64,000 bases of DNA from Odiellus spinosus (GCA_963920705.1 OY987237.1:13298601-13362600), one strand, 5' to 3'. Positions 46,936 to 60,104 are shown, numbered from the stretch's first letter. A program made the numbers and translations. Notes: generated by a model from the sequence alone, not told the origin.

Positions 46936-47647
46936 TCCCATAAATATTATTTTTTACTATGACATTTGAATCATTTTTTAACGATATTCCTGAAAATGCG
47001 AAATGAAAATTCAATCACAGCCAATCATCAATTAATAACGGCAAAATTAAGACAATGAAATCGTCATCGAATTAAAAAAAATTTAATTAATAAAGTCTTT
47101 GAAATTGAAGGGGTTTTAGACTAAAAACAACGAGTGTCCGAGTTTCAAAAAACTTTTTTAAAATTAAATTTAATTCCTTTTGAAGATTGAAACAAAACTA
47201 AGCATACAGTACATAAACCGGTTTTGTGTGGAAATGTGAATCTTTTTCAAGATTGTAAAGTGTACGATATAGGGTTTATTTTTCCACAGTTAAAAAAAAA
47301 AGGCTATGAAATACCTTTGAAATAAAATTACCTCGACATATTATAATAACCGAAGAATTTACCAAGAATTTTTGACTTTTTTTTCAAGGAAAAATAATGT
47401 TGATACGATAATTAAGGACCATCCCTTCCCCATAGAGATAATAACACGAAATTATTACGTAACAATTCTCAAAATTGAAAAAAATAGTAATCGGAGTATA
47501 TTATATAATAATTCCCAGTAATTAATTTAAACTAATTAAAACTCGAGTGCCTGCTTTCATTTTTCTTTGAATTCAAGCTACCGTAATTAAGCTTACCGTG
47601 CTATTCTCGTTAGTATTTCAAAATTGATCTATAAAAATGTGCTCTTA
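46936..47647. other. AT-rich sequence
   Basis: The first 130 bases continue the dispersed repeat around the 30-bp array; the rest shows nothing recognisable. Confidence 0.5.
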
Positions 47648-50600
47648 AGACATTATTATAATTTTAAAAAGATTATAATTATTATAATTTTAAAAAGATT
47701 ATAATTATTATAATTTTAAAAAGATTATAATTATTATAATTTTAAAAAGATTATAATTATTATAATTTTAAAAAGATTATAATTATTATAATTTTAAAAA
47801 GATTATAATTATTATAATTTTAAAAAGATTATAATTATTATAATTTTAAAAAGATAATTATTATAATTTTAAAAAGAGAATTATTATAATTTTAAAAAGA
47901 TTATAATTATTATAATTTTAAAAAGATTATAATTATTATAATTTTAAAAAGATTATAATTATTATAATTTTAAAAAGATTATAATTATTATAATTTTAAA
48001 AAGATTATAATTATTATAATTTTAAAAAGATTATAATTATTATAATTTTAAAAAGATAATTATTATAATTTTAAAAAGATAATTATTATAATTTTAAAAA
48101 GATTATAATTATTATAATTTTAAAAAGATTATAATTATTATAATTTTAAAAATATTATAATTATTATAATTTTAAAAAGATTATAATTATTATAATTTTA
48201 AAAAGATAATTATTATAATTTTAAAAAGATAATTATTATAATTTTAAAAAGATTATAATTATTATAATTTTAAAAAGATTATAATTATTATAATTTTAAA
48301 AAGATTATAATTATTATAATTTTAAAAAGATTATAATTATTATAATTTTAAAAAGATAATTATTATAATTTTAAAAAGATAATTATTATAATTTTAAAAA
48401 GATTATAATTATTATAATTTTAAAAAGATTATAATTATTATAATTTTAAAAAGATTATAATTATTATAATTTTAAAAAGATTATAATTATTATAATTTTA
48501 AAAAGATTATAATTATTATAATTTTAAAAAGATTATAATTATTATAATTTTAAAAAGATAATTATTATAATTTTAAAAAGATAATTATTATAATTTTAAA
48601 AAGATAATTATTATAATTTTAAAAAGATAATTATTATAATTTTAAAAAGATTATAATTATTATAATTTTAAAAAGATTATAATTATTATAATTTTAAAAA
48701 GATTATAATTATTATAATTTTAAAAAGATTATAATTATTATAATTTTAAAAAGATTATAATTATTATAATTTTAAAAAGATTATAATTATTATAATTTTA
48801 AAAAGATTATAATTATTATAATTTTAAAAAGATTATAATTATTATAATTTTAAAAAGATAATTATTATAATTTTAAAAAGATAATTATTATAATTTTAAA
48901 AAGATAATTATTATAATTTTAAAAAGATAATTATTATAATTTTAAAAAGATTATAATTATTATAATTTTAAAAAGATTATAATTATTATAATTTTAAAAA
49001 GATTATAATTATTATAATTTTAAAAAGATTATAATTATTATAATTTTAAAAAGATTATAATTATTATAATTTTAAAAAGATAATTATTATAATTTTAAAA
49101 AGATAATTATTATAATTTTAAAAAGATAATTATTATAATTTTAAAAAGATAATTATTATAATTTTAAAAAGATTATAATTATTATAATTTTAAAAAGATT
49201 ATAATTATTATAATTTTAAAAAGATTATAATTATTATAATTTTAAAAAGATTATAATTATTATAATTTTAAAAAGATTATAATTATTATAATTTTAAAAA
49301 GATTATAATTATTATAATTTTAAAAAGATTATAATTATTATAATTTTAAAAAGATAATTATTATAATTTTAAAAAGATAATTATTATAATTTTAAAAAGA
49401 TAATTATTATAATTTTAAAAAGATAATTATTATAATTTTAAAAAGATAATTATTATAATTTTAAAAAGATAATTATTATAATTTTAAAAAGATAATTATT
49501 ATAATTTTAAAAAGATAATTATTATAATTTTAAAAAGATAATTATTATAATTTTAAAAAGATAATTATTATAATTTTAAAAAGATAATTATTATAATTTT
49601 AAAAAGATTATAATTATTATAATTTTAAAAAGATTATAATTATTATAATTTTAAAAAGATTATAATTATTATAATTTTAAAAAGATTATAATTATTATAA
49701 TTTTAAAAAGATTATAATTATTATAATTTTAAAAAGATTATAATTATTATAATTTTAAAAAGATTATAATTATTATAATTTTAAAAAGATTATAATTATT
49801 ATAATTTTAAAAAGATTATAATTATTATAATTTTAAAAAGATTATAATTATTATAATTTTCAAAAGATTGTAATTATTATAATTTTCAAAAGATTGTAAT
49901 TATTATAATTTTCAAAAGATTGTAATTATTATAATATTCAAAAGATTGTAATTATTATAATATTCAAAAGATTGTAATTATTAAAATTTTCAAAAGATTG
50001 TAATTATTAAAATTTTCAAAAGATTGTAATTATTAAAATTTTCAAAAGATTGTAATTATTAAAATATTCAAAAGATTGTAATTATTATAATATTCAAAAG
50101 ATTGTAATTATTATAATATTAAAAAGATTGTAATTATTATAATATTAAAAAGATTATAATTATTATAATATTAAAAAGATTATAATTATTATAATATTAA
50201 AAAGATTATAATTATTATAATATTAAAAAGATTATAATTATTATAATATTAAAAAGATTATAATTATTATAATATTAATAAGATTATAATTATTATAATA
50301 TTAATAAGATTATAATTATTATAATATTAATAAGATTATAATTATTATAATATTAATAAGATTATAATTATTATAATATTAATAAGATTATAATTATTAT
50401 AATATTAATAAGATTATAATTATTATAATATTAATAAGATTATAATTATTATAATATTAATAAGATTATAATTATTATAATATTAATAAGATTATAATTA
50501 TTATAATATTAATAAGATTATAATTATTATAATATTAATAAGATTATAATTATTATAATATTAATAAGATTATAATTATTATAATATTAATAAGATTATA

Positions 50601-50742
50601 ATTATTATAATATTAATAAGATTATAATTATTATAATATTAATAAGATTATAATTATTATAATATTAATAAGATTATAATTATTATAATATTAATAAGAT
50701 TATAATTATTATAATATTAATAAGATTATAATTATTATAATC
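47648..50742. repeat. 3.1-kb AT-rich tandem array, 23/26-bp units
   Basis: About 120 units of ATTATAATTATTATAATTTT plus AAAAAG, with a 3-base-shorter form lacking ATT interspersed. The right fifth changes stepwise: TTTTCAAAAG near 49.86 kb, TATTCAAAAG near 49.93 kb, TATTAAAAAG near 50.11 kb, TATTAATAAG from 50.27 kb to the end. Ends abruptly at TCTGCCACGCG. No coding potential. Confidence 0.97.
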
Positions 50743-51030
50743 TGCCACGCGTGGTACTATTTCTTTTTTTTTTTTTTTTTTCACTAAACATAAAACGTTT
50801 TAGTTCCCCTTTAATATTTTGATATATATAAATGAAAATTAATTCAAAATCTATTTCAAAATTTAGTTTATTTGGCGAAGTAAACTTGCGAAAACTAATC
50901 TTTAGTCTCTTAAGCTTATTTCGAAACTAATCCCATTTAAAATAAAAACCTTACGTTCCCCCATTTTTTAAATTTATAAGATTTCTAGTGAATTTCCATG
51001 TTTTTCTCTTATAAAAAGATGGTGAAATTA

Positions 51031-51350
51031 TTAAAGGGAGAATGCAACCTAACAAGTGTTTTTTATCCATTCCTTATTGTTTAAATAGGCCTAATCCACT
51101 AGTGAAAAAATTTACGAACAAATATTAAACTAGAAATAAATTTAAAACTTACCCGGAAAAAAGGCTTAGCGGGATTCATGGAGATCCTGATTTCCTCGCG
51201 TATAAGGTCTAGCGACCAATCGTAAGTCTTGTGGAGATCTCGCGTGAACGATGGGCCTTTGCTCATTGGTCGCTAGACCTTACACGGAGGCAATTCAGCT
51301 GATCTCCATGAATCTCGCTAATCCTATTTTGATTGTAATTTTTAAATTTC
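51031..51350. mobile_element. family A copy, right end missing
   Basis: Left end consensus; right arm stops after CTAATCCTATTTTGATTG. Confidence 0.82.
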
Positions 51351-52680
51351 TAAATTGGAATTTTCTAACGAAACATCGTAGACTTTAGATTAGAATTACG
51401 GCTTAGCGAACTTTGAAATAAAAGTGACTGTGCGCCTTGATTGGTCGTGGTGGACTCGCTTGATACTTCGATATTTTCTGACCCGATTAATTTAACCGAG
51501 AAAATTTCCAAAAATATATATTTTTTTTTTTGTTTCGTTTTCGACATTTCTATGCTTTAAAAAAAAAAATGTATTTTAACATAAGGATCAATAACCCAGA
51601 AATTTTAAGCACATCAATCAATATCAGAAGAAAAAATATTAAATTTATAGATTTAAAAACTAGATTAATCTAATTTAAATTTTTATTTTTCTAACAGAAT
51701 AAATGGGTTAAATCAAATTTTTAATAATTAAGTAATTATTTCAGTTTAATATTTTTTTACTAACGGTGACGGTACCTCTGACCTTTCCACGTAAACTAGT
51801 TCAAACTAATTAAATAAAATTAAACGATAGAAATCAGGTGTATTTTAATAACAATGATAAAAATAGTTTAATACGTTAAAATCTTAGAATTTCGGTTAAA
51901 ACAACTAATTCCTTAAATACTTAAATTATCCTAGTTTTAAATAATGAAAAAATTATTTATTTCAATTTTTTTTTGGAATAATTTTGGTTTCAAAATTGAA
52001 CCCGCTGATTCAAAATAATCAATATAGAAAATAAACGGTTTATAAAATAACCTTGGAAACCGATAAAAGAGCCGTTAAAAAGCAGCCGTTTGTATTGAAG
52101 ATGTTGCCTTTTTTCAAGGTTGGTTCAAAGTATAGGATTTTCTATGCCAACCTTGAAACTAACATAAACAACCGTTAAATATAACCCTTTTCTACGGAAG
52201 AAATTCCCTTTTTTCAAGGTTAGGACGAAGTCAGAATTTATTTAATCGTTTATTGAAAGTTTTAGTATTTAAAATACGCGAGGGGGCAGACACTCGCGAA
52301 TTCAGGTGTACAAATTTTTTTAACTCTTTGCACTATTATTATTTTTATTATTATTACTTATTTTTCCATTTCCATTCATTTATTCTTTGAGTTATTAGTT
52401 ATATAGTGAAAATGTTGTGTCGCCCACCTAAGAATTTCTTGTGTGTGGGTGACTGTTAGGTTACATTAACTACGTGAAAGCTGAACTCAGGTGTACAGCG
52501 AATTCAATTGTGTCTGACCCCTCGAAAATACGTTTACCACTTTATCTAATATTCCAAATCAAAAGCTCTAAATGAAATTACATTTACAGGAATGTGAATA
52601 TGGGTAAACACTAAACAGCTGTTAAGGAGCTATAGGAACTTGTAGGACAGGTGCGAAATAATTAAGGCAAACATGCATTT
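51351..52680. other. AT-rich sequence without recognised features
   Basis: Only short chance ORFs; a weak direct repetition of CCTTTTTTCAAGGTT(A/G)G occurs at 52110 and 52210. Confidence 0.5.
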
Positions 52681-52724
52681 TATCAAAAGTCTATTACTTT
52701 ATTCTACAAAAGTAAACATTCCCC

Positions 52725-53400
52725 TAAAATGCTGTGCCCATAAATTTGGAAAACGCTGTGCCCATAAATTTGGAAAACGCTGTGCCCATAAATTTGGAAA
52801 ACGCTGTGCCCATAAATTTGGAAAACGCTGTGCCCATAAATTTGGAAAACGCTGTGCCCATAAATTTGGAAAACGGTGTACCCATAAATTCGGAAAACGG
52901 TGTACCCATAAATTCGGAAAACGCTGTACCCATAAATTCGGAAAACGCTGTACCCATAAATTCGGAAAACGCTGTGCCCATAAATTCGGAAAACGCTGTG
53001 CCCATAAATTCGGAAAACGGTGTACCCATAAATTCGGAAAACGGTGTGCCCATAAATTCGGAAAACGCTGTACCCATTAATTTGGAAAACGGTGTGCCCA
53101 TAAATTTGGAAAACGGTGTGCCCATAAATTTGGAAAACGGTGTGCCCATAAATTTGGAAAACGGTGTGCCCATAAATTTGGAAAACGGTGTGCCCATAAA
53201 TTCGGAAAACGGTGTACCCATAAATTCGGAAAACGCTGTACCCATAAATTCGGAAAACGCTGTACCCATAAATTCGGAAAACGCTGTACCCATAAATTCG
53301 GAAAACGCTGTACCCATAAATTCGGTAAACGCTGTGCCCATAAATTCGGAAAACGCTGTACCCATAAATTCGGAAAACGGTGTACCCATAAAAATTCAGA
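52725..53400. repeat. 24-bp tandem array, about 28 units
   Basis: Units of TGTGCCCATAAATTTGGAAA plus ACGC, varying at three positions (CGCTG/CGGTG, TGTG/TGTA, AATTT/AATTC). The period is divisible by three, so frames of 236-258 codons are open on both strands; they consist only of eight-residue repeats and have no gene signals. Preceded by an element-K-like end. Confidence 0.95.
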
Positions 53401-53642
53401 AAACGGTTCTCCAATTTAAAAATAATTTAATGAAAGAAATATTCACGGTGCATAAAATCATGAGACTAATAAGCACGGGGTTTTTAACACGAAATGCGTG
53501 CAGACACTAAATATGATAAAATTTCAAATTTGGTTATTGCATTCTTGGTTGTCATACTGCGAAATTGTGTCCTCTGGTTCTCCTTCAGTTATTCAATTGT
53601 TGAATGTTGGGGCTTAATTCTGTTCGGTAGCTTAGGTTTTAA

Positions 53643-54175
53643 TAGAGCTCGGAATTCGGATAATTTTTATTAATTGGATAAAATCTACTAAATTCTGATG
53701 TATATTATCTGTTTGATTAAAAACAGACTATTTTTCATTCGAGTTCAAGTAAAAAACATCCATATCCGTTTTTATCCGAAAATGACCTTATCTTATAATA
53801 TTAACCGCGTTATATGTTCGGATAAAAATTTACTTCAAAATTTATTTTCGTGAAAAATAATGAATAAAAAGATGATTTAAAATCTTAGTTTCGTTGTTTT
53901 ATTTATATTCTTCAAATTAAAAGTCAATTTGAAATATTGTTCTTATATTTTAGAGTAAATCTGGAAATGTGAATTTTCTTATCCATCGTTATACGTTTGA
54001 TTACGAGTAATTTGTTGGTAGATAAAGCGCCAAATGTTTATCTTCGGGTAAACCTTATACATTTAACAATTATACGAATATACAAATTTCATTTTTTAGT
54101 ACAATTTATCCGAAAATAAAATATCTGAAAATATACGAATAACGCAAGATAATGGATATGCGATTCCGAGCTCTA
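53643..54175. mobile_element. family G copy, best preserved
   Basis: TA plus GAGCTCGGAATTCGGATAA on the left and CGATTCCGAGCTC plus TA on the right; 533 bases. Confidence 0.84.
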
Positions 54176-54607
54176 ACTTTAAATTTAAATTAGATCTATC
54201 CAAAAAACTAACCTCAATCATCGCCTAGAAAAATGTTTCATCAAAGACCATCGTCTAGGTGCTAAAATATTCTTTAAACTGAATTTTAGGTGTTTTAAAG
54301 TTTCATTTGAGTAAAGCTTTTAATTTAAATTAGAACATTACTACCTAAGACAATTAAATTAAATGAGACAAAAGAACCTATAATTTAATTAAAAAATAAT
54401 TAATGAACATTAATTGTTGAGGTTTTCCCATTTCAATGGAGAGCTGTGTTGTTCTCATTTAAATCGCGCATTCGTAATTAGGTATGGATTAAAAATAAAC
54501 TAGGATTTGGTTAATCTTTTTTGAGATAGGTTTTTAAAGATGATTTTGAAAAGAATCATTGTGGGCGCCTCTTTTTCATCGTAGATACAAAGATTCCATT
54601 CATTTAT

Positions 54608-54731
54608 AAACCTTATACATTTAACAATTATATACGAATATACAAATTGAATTTTTTAGTTTATCCGAAAATAAAATTTCGGAAAATATACGAATAACAG
54701 AAAATAATTGATATCCGATTCCGAGCTCTAG
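54608..54731. mobile_element. family G right end only
   Basis: CCTTATACATTTAACAATTA to CGATTCCGAGCTCTA matches the last 120 bases of the 53.6 kb copy. Confidence 0.72.
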
Positions 54732-55331
54732 GTTTTATGATTTGGATTCAATTAAGATTGGCTTTTGTTCTTATACGAATGGCGTCGTGTACATAGATTC
54801 ATTCATCGATTTCCACGACCGCGTGCCAGCCTTATCGATTTTTTTTTTCTTTTAGGGATTTTCCATCCTCCGTCATTTTTCTAGCACCTCCTTTCCTTTC
54901 CAATCCATTTTTCATCGTAACAGCGCGACTAACGTTTCATATAGACCAAAATAATCTTTATACTAAAACGCAAGGGCAGCCTTTATCATAAAAAAAAAAA
55001 GGAAAAAAAAAAAACCCCTTTCCAAGAAACGCAACGTTTGATATTGAAGATATGAGTATTTATTAACCTATATAATTTTCTAATAACGAACCCAATTAAC
55101 ATTATCGATTGAGAGATTGTTCAAACGAATAACATTTGTACTTGTACGTAAATTTGCTACTTTAGCAATGTCATTTTAAGAAATCCATCCGAGATATTCT
55201 GAACAATAATCCTTAAAAATTGACTTACACTTTTAAATTTTATATATATTTATATTTTCTTGTAATTCCCATGTTTATTTTTAATTTAAATGGCCCTTGG
55301 AAATCAGCTAATAGCTGATCGGGATATCCTA
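54732..55331. other. AT-rich sequence without recognised features
   Basis: Pyrimidine-rich stretch at 54840-54905, otherwise nothing seen. Confidence 0.5.
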
Positions 55332-55762
55332 TTAAAAGGAGAATGCAACGTAATAACAAGTGATTCCTTATCGTTTAAATAGGCCTAATCCACCAATAAA
55401 AAGCCTACAAAATATTTATTAAACTAGAAAAAATTTAAAACTTACACGGAAAATAGGCTTAGCGTGATTCATGGAGATCTGCTGAATTGCCTCCGTGTAA
55501 GGTCTAGCGACCAATGAGCGAATTCCCGTCGTTCACGCCAGATCTCCACGAGACTTACAATCGCGTTCTATTGGTCGCTAGACCTTATACGCGAGGAAAT
55601 CAGGATCTCCATGAATTCCGCTAAGCCTATTTTGATGGTAAGTTTTAAATTTATTTCTAGTTTAATATTTGTTCGTAAATTTTTACAGTAGTGGATTAGG
55701 CCTATTTAAACAATAAGGAATCGATGAAAAATCACTTGTTGTTAGGTTGCATTCTCCCTTTA
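55332..55762. mobile_element. family A complete copy
   Basis: TTAAAAGGAGAATGCAACG left, GCATTCTCCCTTTAA right; 431 bases. Confidence 0.88.
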
Positions 55763-57349
55763 AAGCTTTTATTATTATTATTATCAAAATCAAAAACACT
55801 GCAGCTTTATGTACCACCTTTTCATTATTTTCAGTGGATCAGGTTTAATTCGTTCAAAGCCAATTATAAATTATCTATTAATTAGTCCGTACATAGAGTT
55901 ATATATCGTAATTACCCATGGTAATGTACGAGTTAAATTACCGGGGTAATGATAGTTTAAGGTACTTTTCTTTGGTAAAATCAATAATGGTTTACGAATC
56001 AACTTTTCAATTCGTCGTCATTAAGGGATGTGTTACGTAATTTTTTATATCCGAGTCACATGCATATCATTAAAAACATGCAATTTTCACGAGTGTAGGT
56101 GTCATTTAATCATGTTTAAAAATTTTAAAGCGTTAGGAAGAGAATTTACATGAAATGTAAATTCAAACCTGTTTATTACCGTGAGAACGTTAAATTACCG
56201 TCTAAATTACGGTAATTTAAGAGCTCTATACGAACATTCATAATTATTTTTCTATCATTTAATTCGTTAATTATAATTAATTAACCGGACTTAATTTAAA
56301 AACGAAAGTAAAATAGTTTAACTGTAAATTTTTAATAATCTTAGTTAAAAATTGGTACACGGATATTATTAATTAACTAGACTTAATTTAAATACTAAAA
56401 TATTTAATTTCAACAATTTCATCTAATAAGGGTTGTTAATTGTTATAATTAAAGAAATTAACCCCTAGTTAGTAGTAGGTAAGATCATACTGATTCAAAT
56501 CTAGGATTCTAGGAAAGTTAAAATAAGTGAAAATGATTTGAAACTCACCAAAATCAAGATGTATTTATTCAAAAATATTTAATTTTGACGCTGATATTCT
56601 TCTCCCAAAATTCGAACTTAATTTCGTCCGTAATTTGCGTGTAAATTTCATCCAAATGACGTATTTTTCACGTTACGGTACAATTCTTGATGAATATTTG
56701 AGCCAAAAACGCACTTTTTATTTATTTATTTTTTTTTTTTCCTAATCGACAAAAGTTTAAGCAATTAGTTTTAGCTTAATTTTCTTACGATAAACACTGT
56801 TAATTATTTCACATTAGCCTCGACATTAACTCCTTAATTTTATTATTCTAATTTAAATTAAAGATTTAATCAAATTAAATCAATTTTAATATTCGACTGA
56901 GATTTTTAGTACGAATATAAATGAAAGAAAATTGGAATCGGAGATCCGAAAACCTCTTTGGAACCTCTCTCTACAAACACCGGGTTTAAACTGAATATAT
57001 AACGTCGAAATAAGGATGAAAACTGGCTGGGCCTCAGACTGGCTACACTATTTTAGACACTCCAGCGTGCAGCGACAACCTATGGAGGAAAAGTTCGGCT
57101 TCCTCAATAACAAATCCGTAGTATTTAGTTTTTCCAGGGATAAAGTCTGCTGCCTAAACGTTAGCTTCCAGGCTAAGTTTTTCCTCCGGTACTTGGCAGC
57201 TCTGAACTATAATGTGTCCTGTAGATAAATGTATATAACAATACTATATGTACATGTATTTTTTTGGGAAAGTCTAGCCGACACTGCTAAAGATACGGGG
57301 CGCGCTGGGAGGCTGATGACGAAGTTCTCTCTCGCTTATAGCGTCGATT
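55763..57349. other. AT-rich sequence without recognised genes
   Basis: A 70-codon plus ORF (57016-57228) lies in locally GC-richer DNA with an imperfect inverted repeat (TGGAGGAAAAGTTCGGC against GCTAAGTTTTTCCTCCGG). No splice signals support it as a gene. Confidence 0.45.
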
Positions 57350-58150
57350 TAATACGTCACGCGGATTAGGCTTAACTATTTTTTTTTCCTACTAACCAAT
57401 CCCGAGTTCGTTTACACTTTCGAGATTTACTTCCGGCTATAGTTATTAAGCCTTTGTACGTATTTTGTATAGATAAATGTGTGACCGTTGTTTGCGTTCG
57501 ATTCTTCTTCTTGTTCGAGAATAAATTAGGCTTAACAATTTCAATTTTATTTCTATCGGTTTGATATGAAATTTAGAATTGTAGATTCACTTTGATTCTT
57601 TCAATACACTTCCGGTTGATTTGTTACGTATGTAGAGTGTAGATACAAATTCAATTTCAATTTTAGGGATGCTAAATAGATTAGGCTTAAAAATTTAATC
57701 TTCTTAGTTCGATTAGAAATAAGAATTATGGTCCACTTCCGGTTGTTAAGTAGATACGGATTTTTGTATCAATTTCAGCGATGTTAATTTTAGATTAGGC
57801 TTAAATTTCTCTTTACATCCACTTTCGGTTGTTGTTTAAAATGTAGATTCAAAATTAATTTCGAATTTTTTTAACCAATTCGTTTAATCAGTCACGATGG
57901 GAGTTCAATTCTCGATTGTAGATTGGACTTAAAAATGCACTACCCACGTTTTTACTGAGTTTTTAGTTCTACTTCCGGTTTAGTTACTTCTCTTTTAAAC
58001 GTTCAGTTCATTGATAAATCAAAACCACAACATCGGTATTCGTTGCAGACTTTGCAGAGGGTTAGGCTTAAGTAACGTACCGTGATAGCAATGCACCTCG
58101 GAATATTTTTAATCTCTCATACGTACTTCCGGTTTAGTTTATGGTTTTCG
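57350..58150. repeat. loose repeat ladder with CTTCCGGTT and TTAGGCTTAA words
   Basis: Pairs of AGATTAGGCTTAA and ACTTCCGGTT recur about six times at 90-170-base spacing (ACTTCCGG at about 57429, 57606, 57735, 57969, 58126; ACTTTCGG at 57822). Intervening sequence is diverged, consistent with an old tandem duplication. Confidence 0.65.
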
Positions 58151-58825
58151 AATTCAATTCAAGCTTGATCCACAAATGTTTAAGCCGCTTTAGTTGTATA
58201 AAATAGTACGTAATTACTCTCTGATAAACAATTACGAGTTTAATTAAGTTCTTTCGTAATTATTTTGAATGTCAATTTGTTGCACGAGTCCATTATTTAT
58301 TGTTATCATTAATCCAATTGCCAGGCAAAAAATCAGTGGGGAAAACCTAGATAGCTTTTCCAGTATTTCATCTTCGCTTTTTGTTGGATAATATTTTTTC
58401 CCCGAGCCTTTGGTTTCAACAAGGCAATCGAGGTGCTTCGTCAGCACCGACTGGGAAGTGTAGTAGAGTTTTCGAAGCTATTCGTTGAGTGTTGTTAACC
58501 CGACAGTGTGGTGGAAAAGCTAGCTTTATCGACGACTCGTACTTGAGACTCAAGAACGAGATCGACGTCAGAGCGCAAACTCCCGGGGCTCCACTGCAGT
58601 ACGCTCGTGATTGGAAGGAAACCCGGCTTATCCTTTTCCCACTCAACCAATGAGTTTAGCTAAGCGTCAATGCTGGAATATATTACCAATGTTAAACCGC
58701 TAGATTTAAAAATCGCTTTCATACGTTGGCTTCAACGTTTGTCGCGAATTTGTTTAAACTTATTGGAACATTTTTGATTTTAAGTTTCGTCATAAGTTAT
58801 AGATTATAAGTATGACCGTTAGAGT
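58151..58825. other. unique, GC-richer patch without a recognised gene
   Basis: 58430-58650 is less AT-rich than its surroundings. Minus ORFs of 67 and 76 codons overlap here but show no family resemblance or supporting start/splice context. It could be promoter or 5' leader DNA. Confidence 0.4.
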
Positions 58826-59164
58826 CAGAAGCCGATGAAACCCTCCTTTGAAGTCTATTACTCCCGGGTCTTGTCTACCCCTCTCTGTATGGGTTATTCT
58901 CAAAAGGCGCGATCCGTACGCCTCCTAACGGTAGATGTTTTCGGAGCGGGAGTTCGTCGAGCGAATATCTCTAGCCGCCTTGGAGTTTGTCCAAAAAACG
59001 TCGTCGTTTGTGGAGAGAGAGAGAATTTCCAATTTTCCGTAGACAGGGGGGATGAAGTAGGACCCCTTCTAACTCGTAAAATTGGGAATTTTACCCATAC
59101 AGAGAGGAGCGTTATGTGGAACATTGGAGTAGTAGACTTCAAAGGAGGGTTTCATCGGCTTCTG
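58826..59164. mobile_element. family D copy 11
   Basis: Perfect 7-bp repeats TTAGAGT on both sides; inverted orientation; sits 127 bases before the candidate plus-strand exon. Confidence 0.9.
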
Positions 59165-59291
59165 TTAGAGTCAATAAAGAATCATTAATAACGTACATGG
59201 GTTTATCACTTTCTCCCTGCCTTCCGCTCTATTTACTCATTGTCAGTAAACGGGTTAATGTTAATAAAATGTGTTATTATTTTCTTTTCAG

Positions 59292-59397
59292 TATTTGAAC
59301 GTGAATCTGATAAAATCCCAGCTGAAACGATCTCATCAAAACATCATCTCCAATCAATATTTACTCGAGAGAAAGATAAAGATACAGAGGATTAAAG
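59292..59397 (+). CDS. candidate plus-strand internal exon of an unknown gene
   Basis: A strong acceptor (TTATTATTTTCTTTTCAG) precedes 106 open bases: YLNVNLIKSQLKRSHQNI, ISNQYLLERKIKIQRIK, ending G|GTTAGT. The peptide is helical and rich in Leu/Ile/Lys/Gln, suggesting a coiled coil. It starts 127 bases after a family D element. No partner exon is recognised in the window, so a chance signal pair remains possible. Confidence 0.3.
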
Positions 59398-59574
59398 GTT
59401 AGTAAAGATACGGGTTATGCAAACTATGACGTCAATGAAACGAAACCAAAGTGACTGTTCGAAATTAGGGCTTGAATTTCAAGAGCCAGAATATTTAAAG
59501 ATTGTTTTTTCAAACAATAGATGGAGCTAGAATAATTTTGTCGGGTTGAATTTAGGCGTTATCTATTGATTTTC

Positions 59575-59760
59575 AGTAAACCAATAACTGCACACGCGTT
59601 CATACTTGTATACTCTTCGAAACGTTTCGCTGCAATCGTGTGATTCGATTACTCGAAACTGGTTCCCGAAGCGATTAGGTTTCAATAACCTAAATCGGTT
59701 TATGAAGATTTGTTTTTATCGATTGAAATCGATTGGCAAACGCGAGTGGGACCGTAGGTA
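59575..59760. mobile_element. element M relative, diverged
   Basis: GCGTTCATACTTG, CAATCGTGTGATTCG, AACTGGTTCCCGAAGCGATT and GGGACCGTAGGT resemble the 33.0-33.6 kb units. Confidence 0.4.
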
Positions 59761-59984
59761 AATAGCAATTAACGAAGCCCCATTTATGTGTATGTATGAA
59801 CGAGGCTTAAGACGGTTTCCATGGTTACCGACCTTGCTATTTTGAATCGCATTGTCCAAATAGTGAAGGCGTTTGCTTAATCTAACCGCCAGCGCTACGT
59901 AGCGCCTCTAACGACTAGAGTCACAATTAATAGCCAACCACACGCAGAAAGATATACGGAGAAAACTTATAAAACAAATATCCA

Positions 59985-59993
59985 GTGATGACG
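59985..59993 (+). promoter_or_regulatory. perfect CRE (TGACGTCA) in a possible promoter
   Basis: TGACGTCA, the CREB/ATF consensus, lies about 115 bases upstream of the candidate plus-strand ATG at 60105, in a locally GC-richer stretch (59880-60110). A regulatory role is inferred from position only. Confidence 0.25.
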
Positions 59994-60104
59994 TCAAAAG
60001 TATAATAATGGGGGCCCCTATTTCTGCCTAGCACCGTCTAGCTTCGAGATCATTTAGGACGAGAGATTCGCGTGGCTGTGTGTGTGCCGGCTTCGTTACT
60101 ACGA

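Noticed and set aside
52673-53510. Open frames of 135-258 codons in both strands of the 24-bp array
   Set aside because: Eight-residue repeats forced by a period divisible by three; simultaneous openness in several frames argues against coding.
57016-57228. 70-codon plus ORF
   Set aside because: Overlaps an imperfect inverted repeat and shows no recognisable motif or splice signal.
58244-58646. Overlapping minus ORFs of 67 and 76 codons with a hydrophobic stretch
   Set aside because: No family resemblance, no splice or start support, and lengths expected by chance in a less AT-rich patch.
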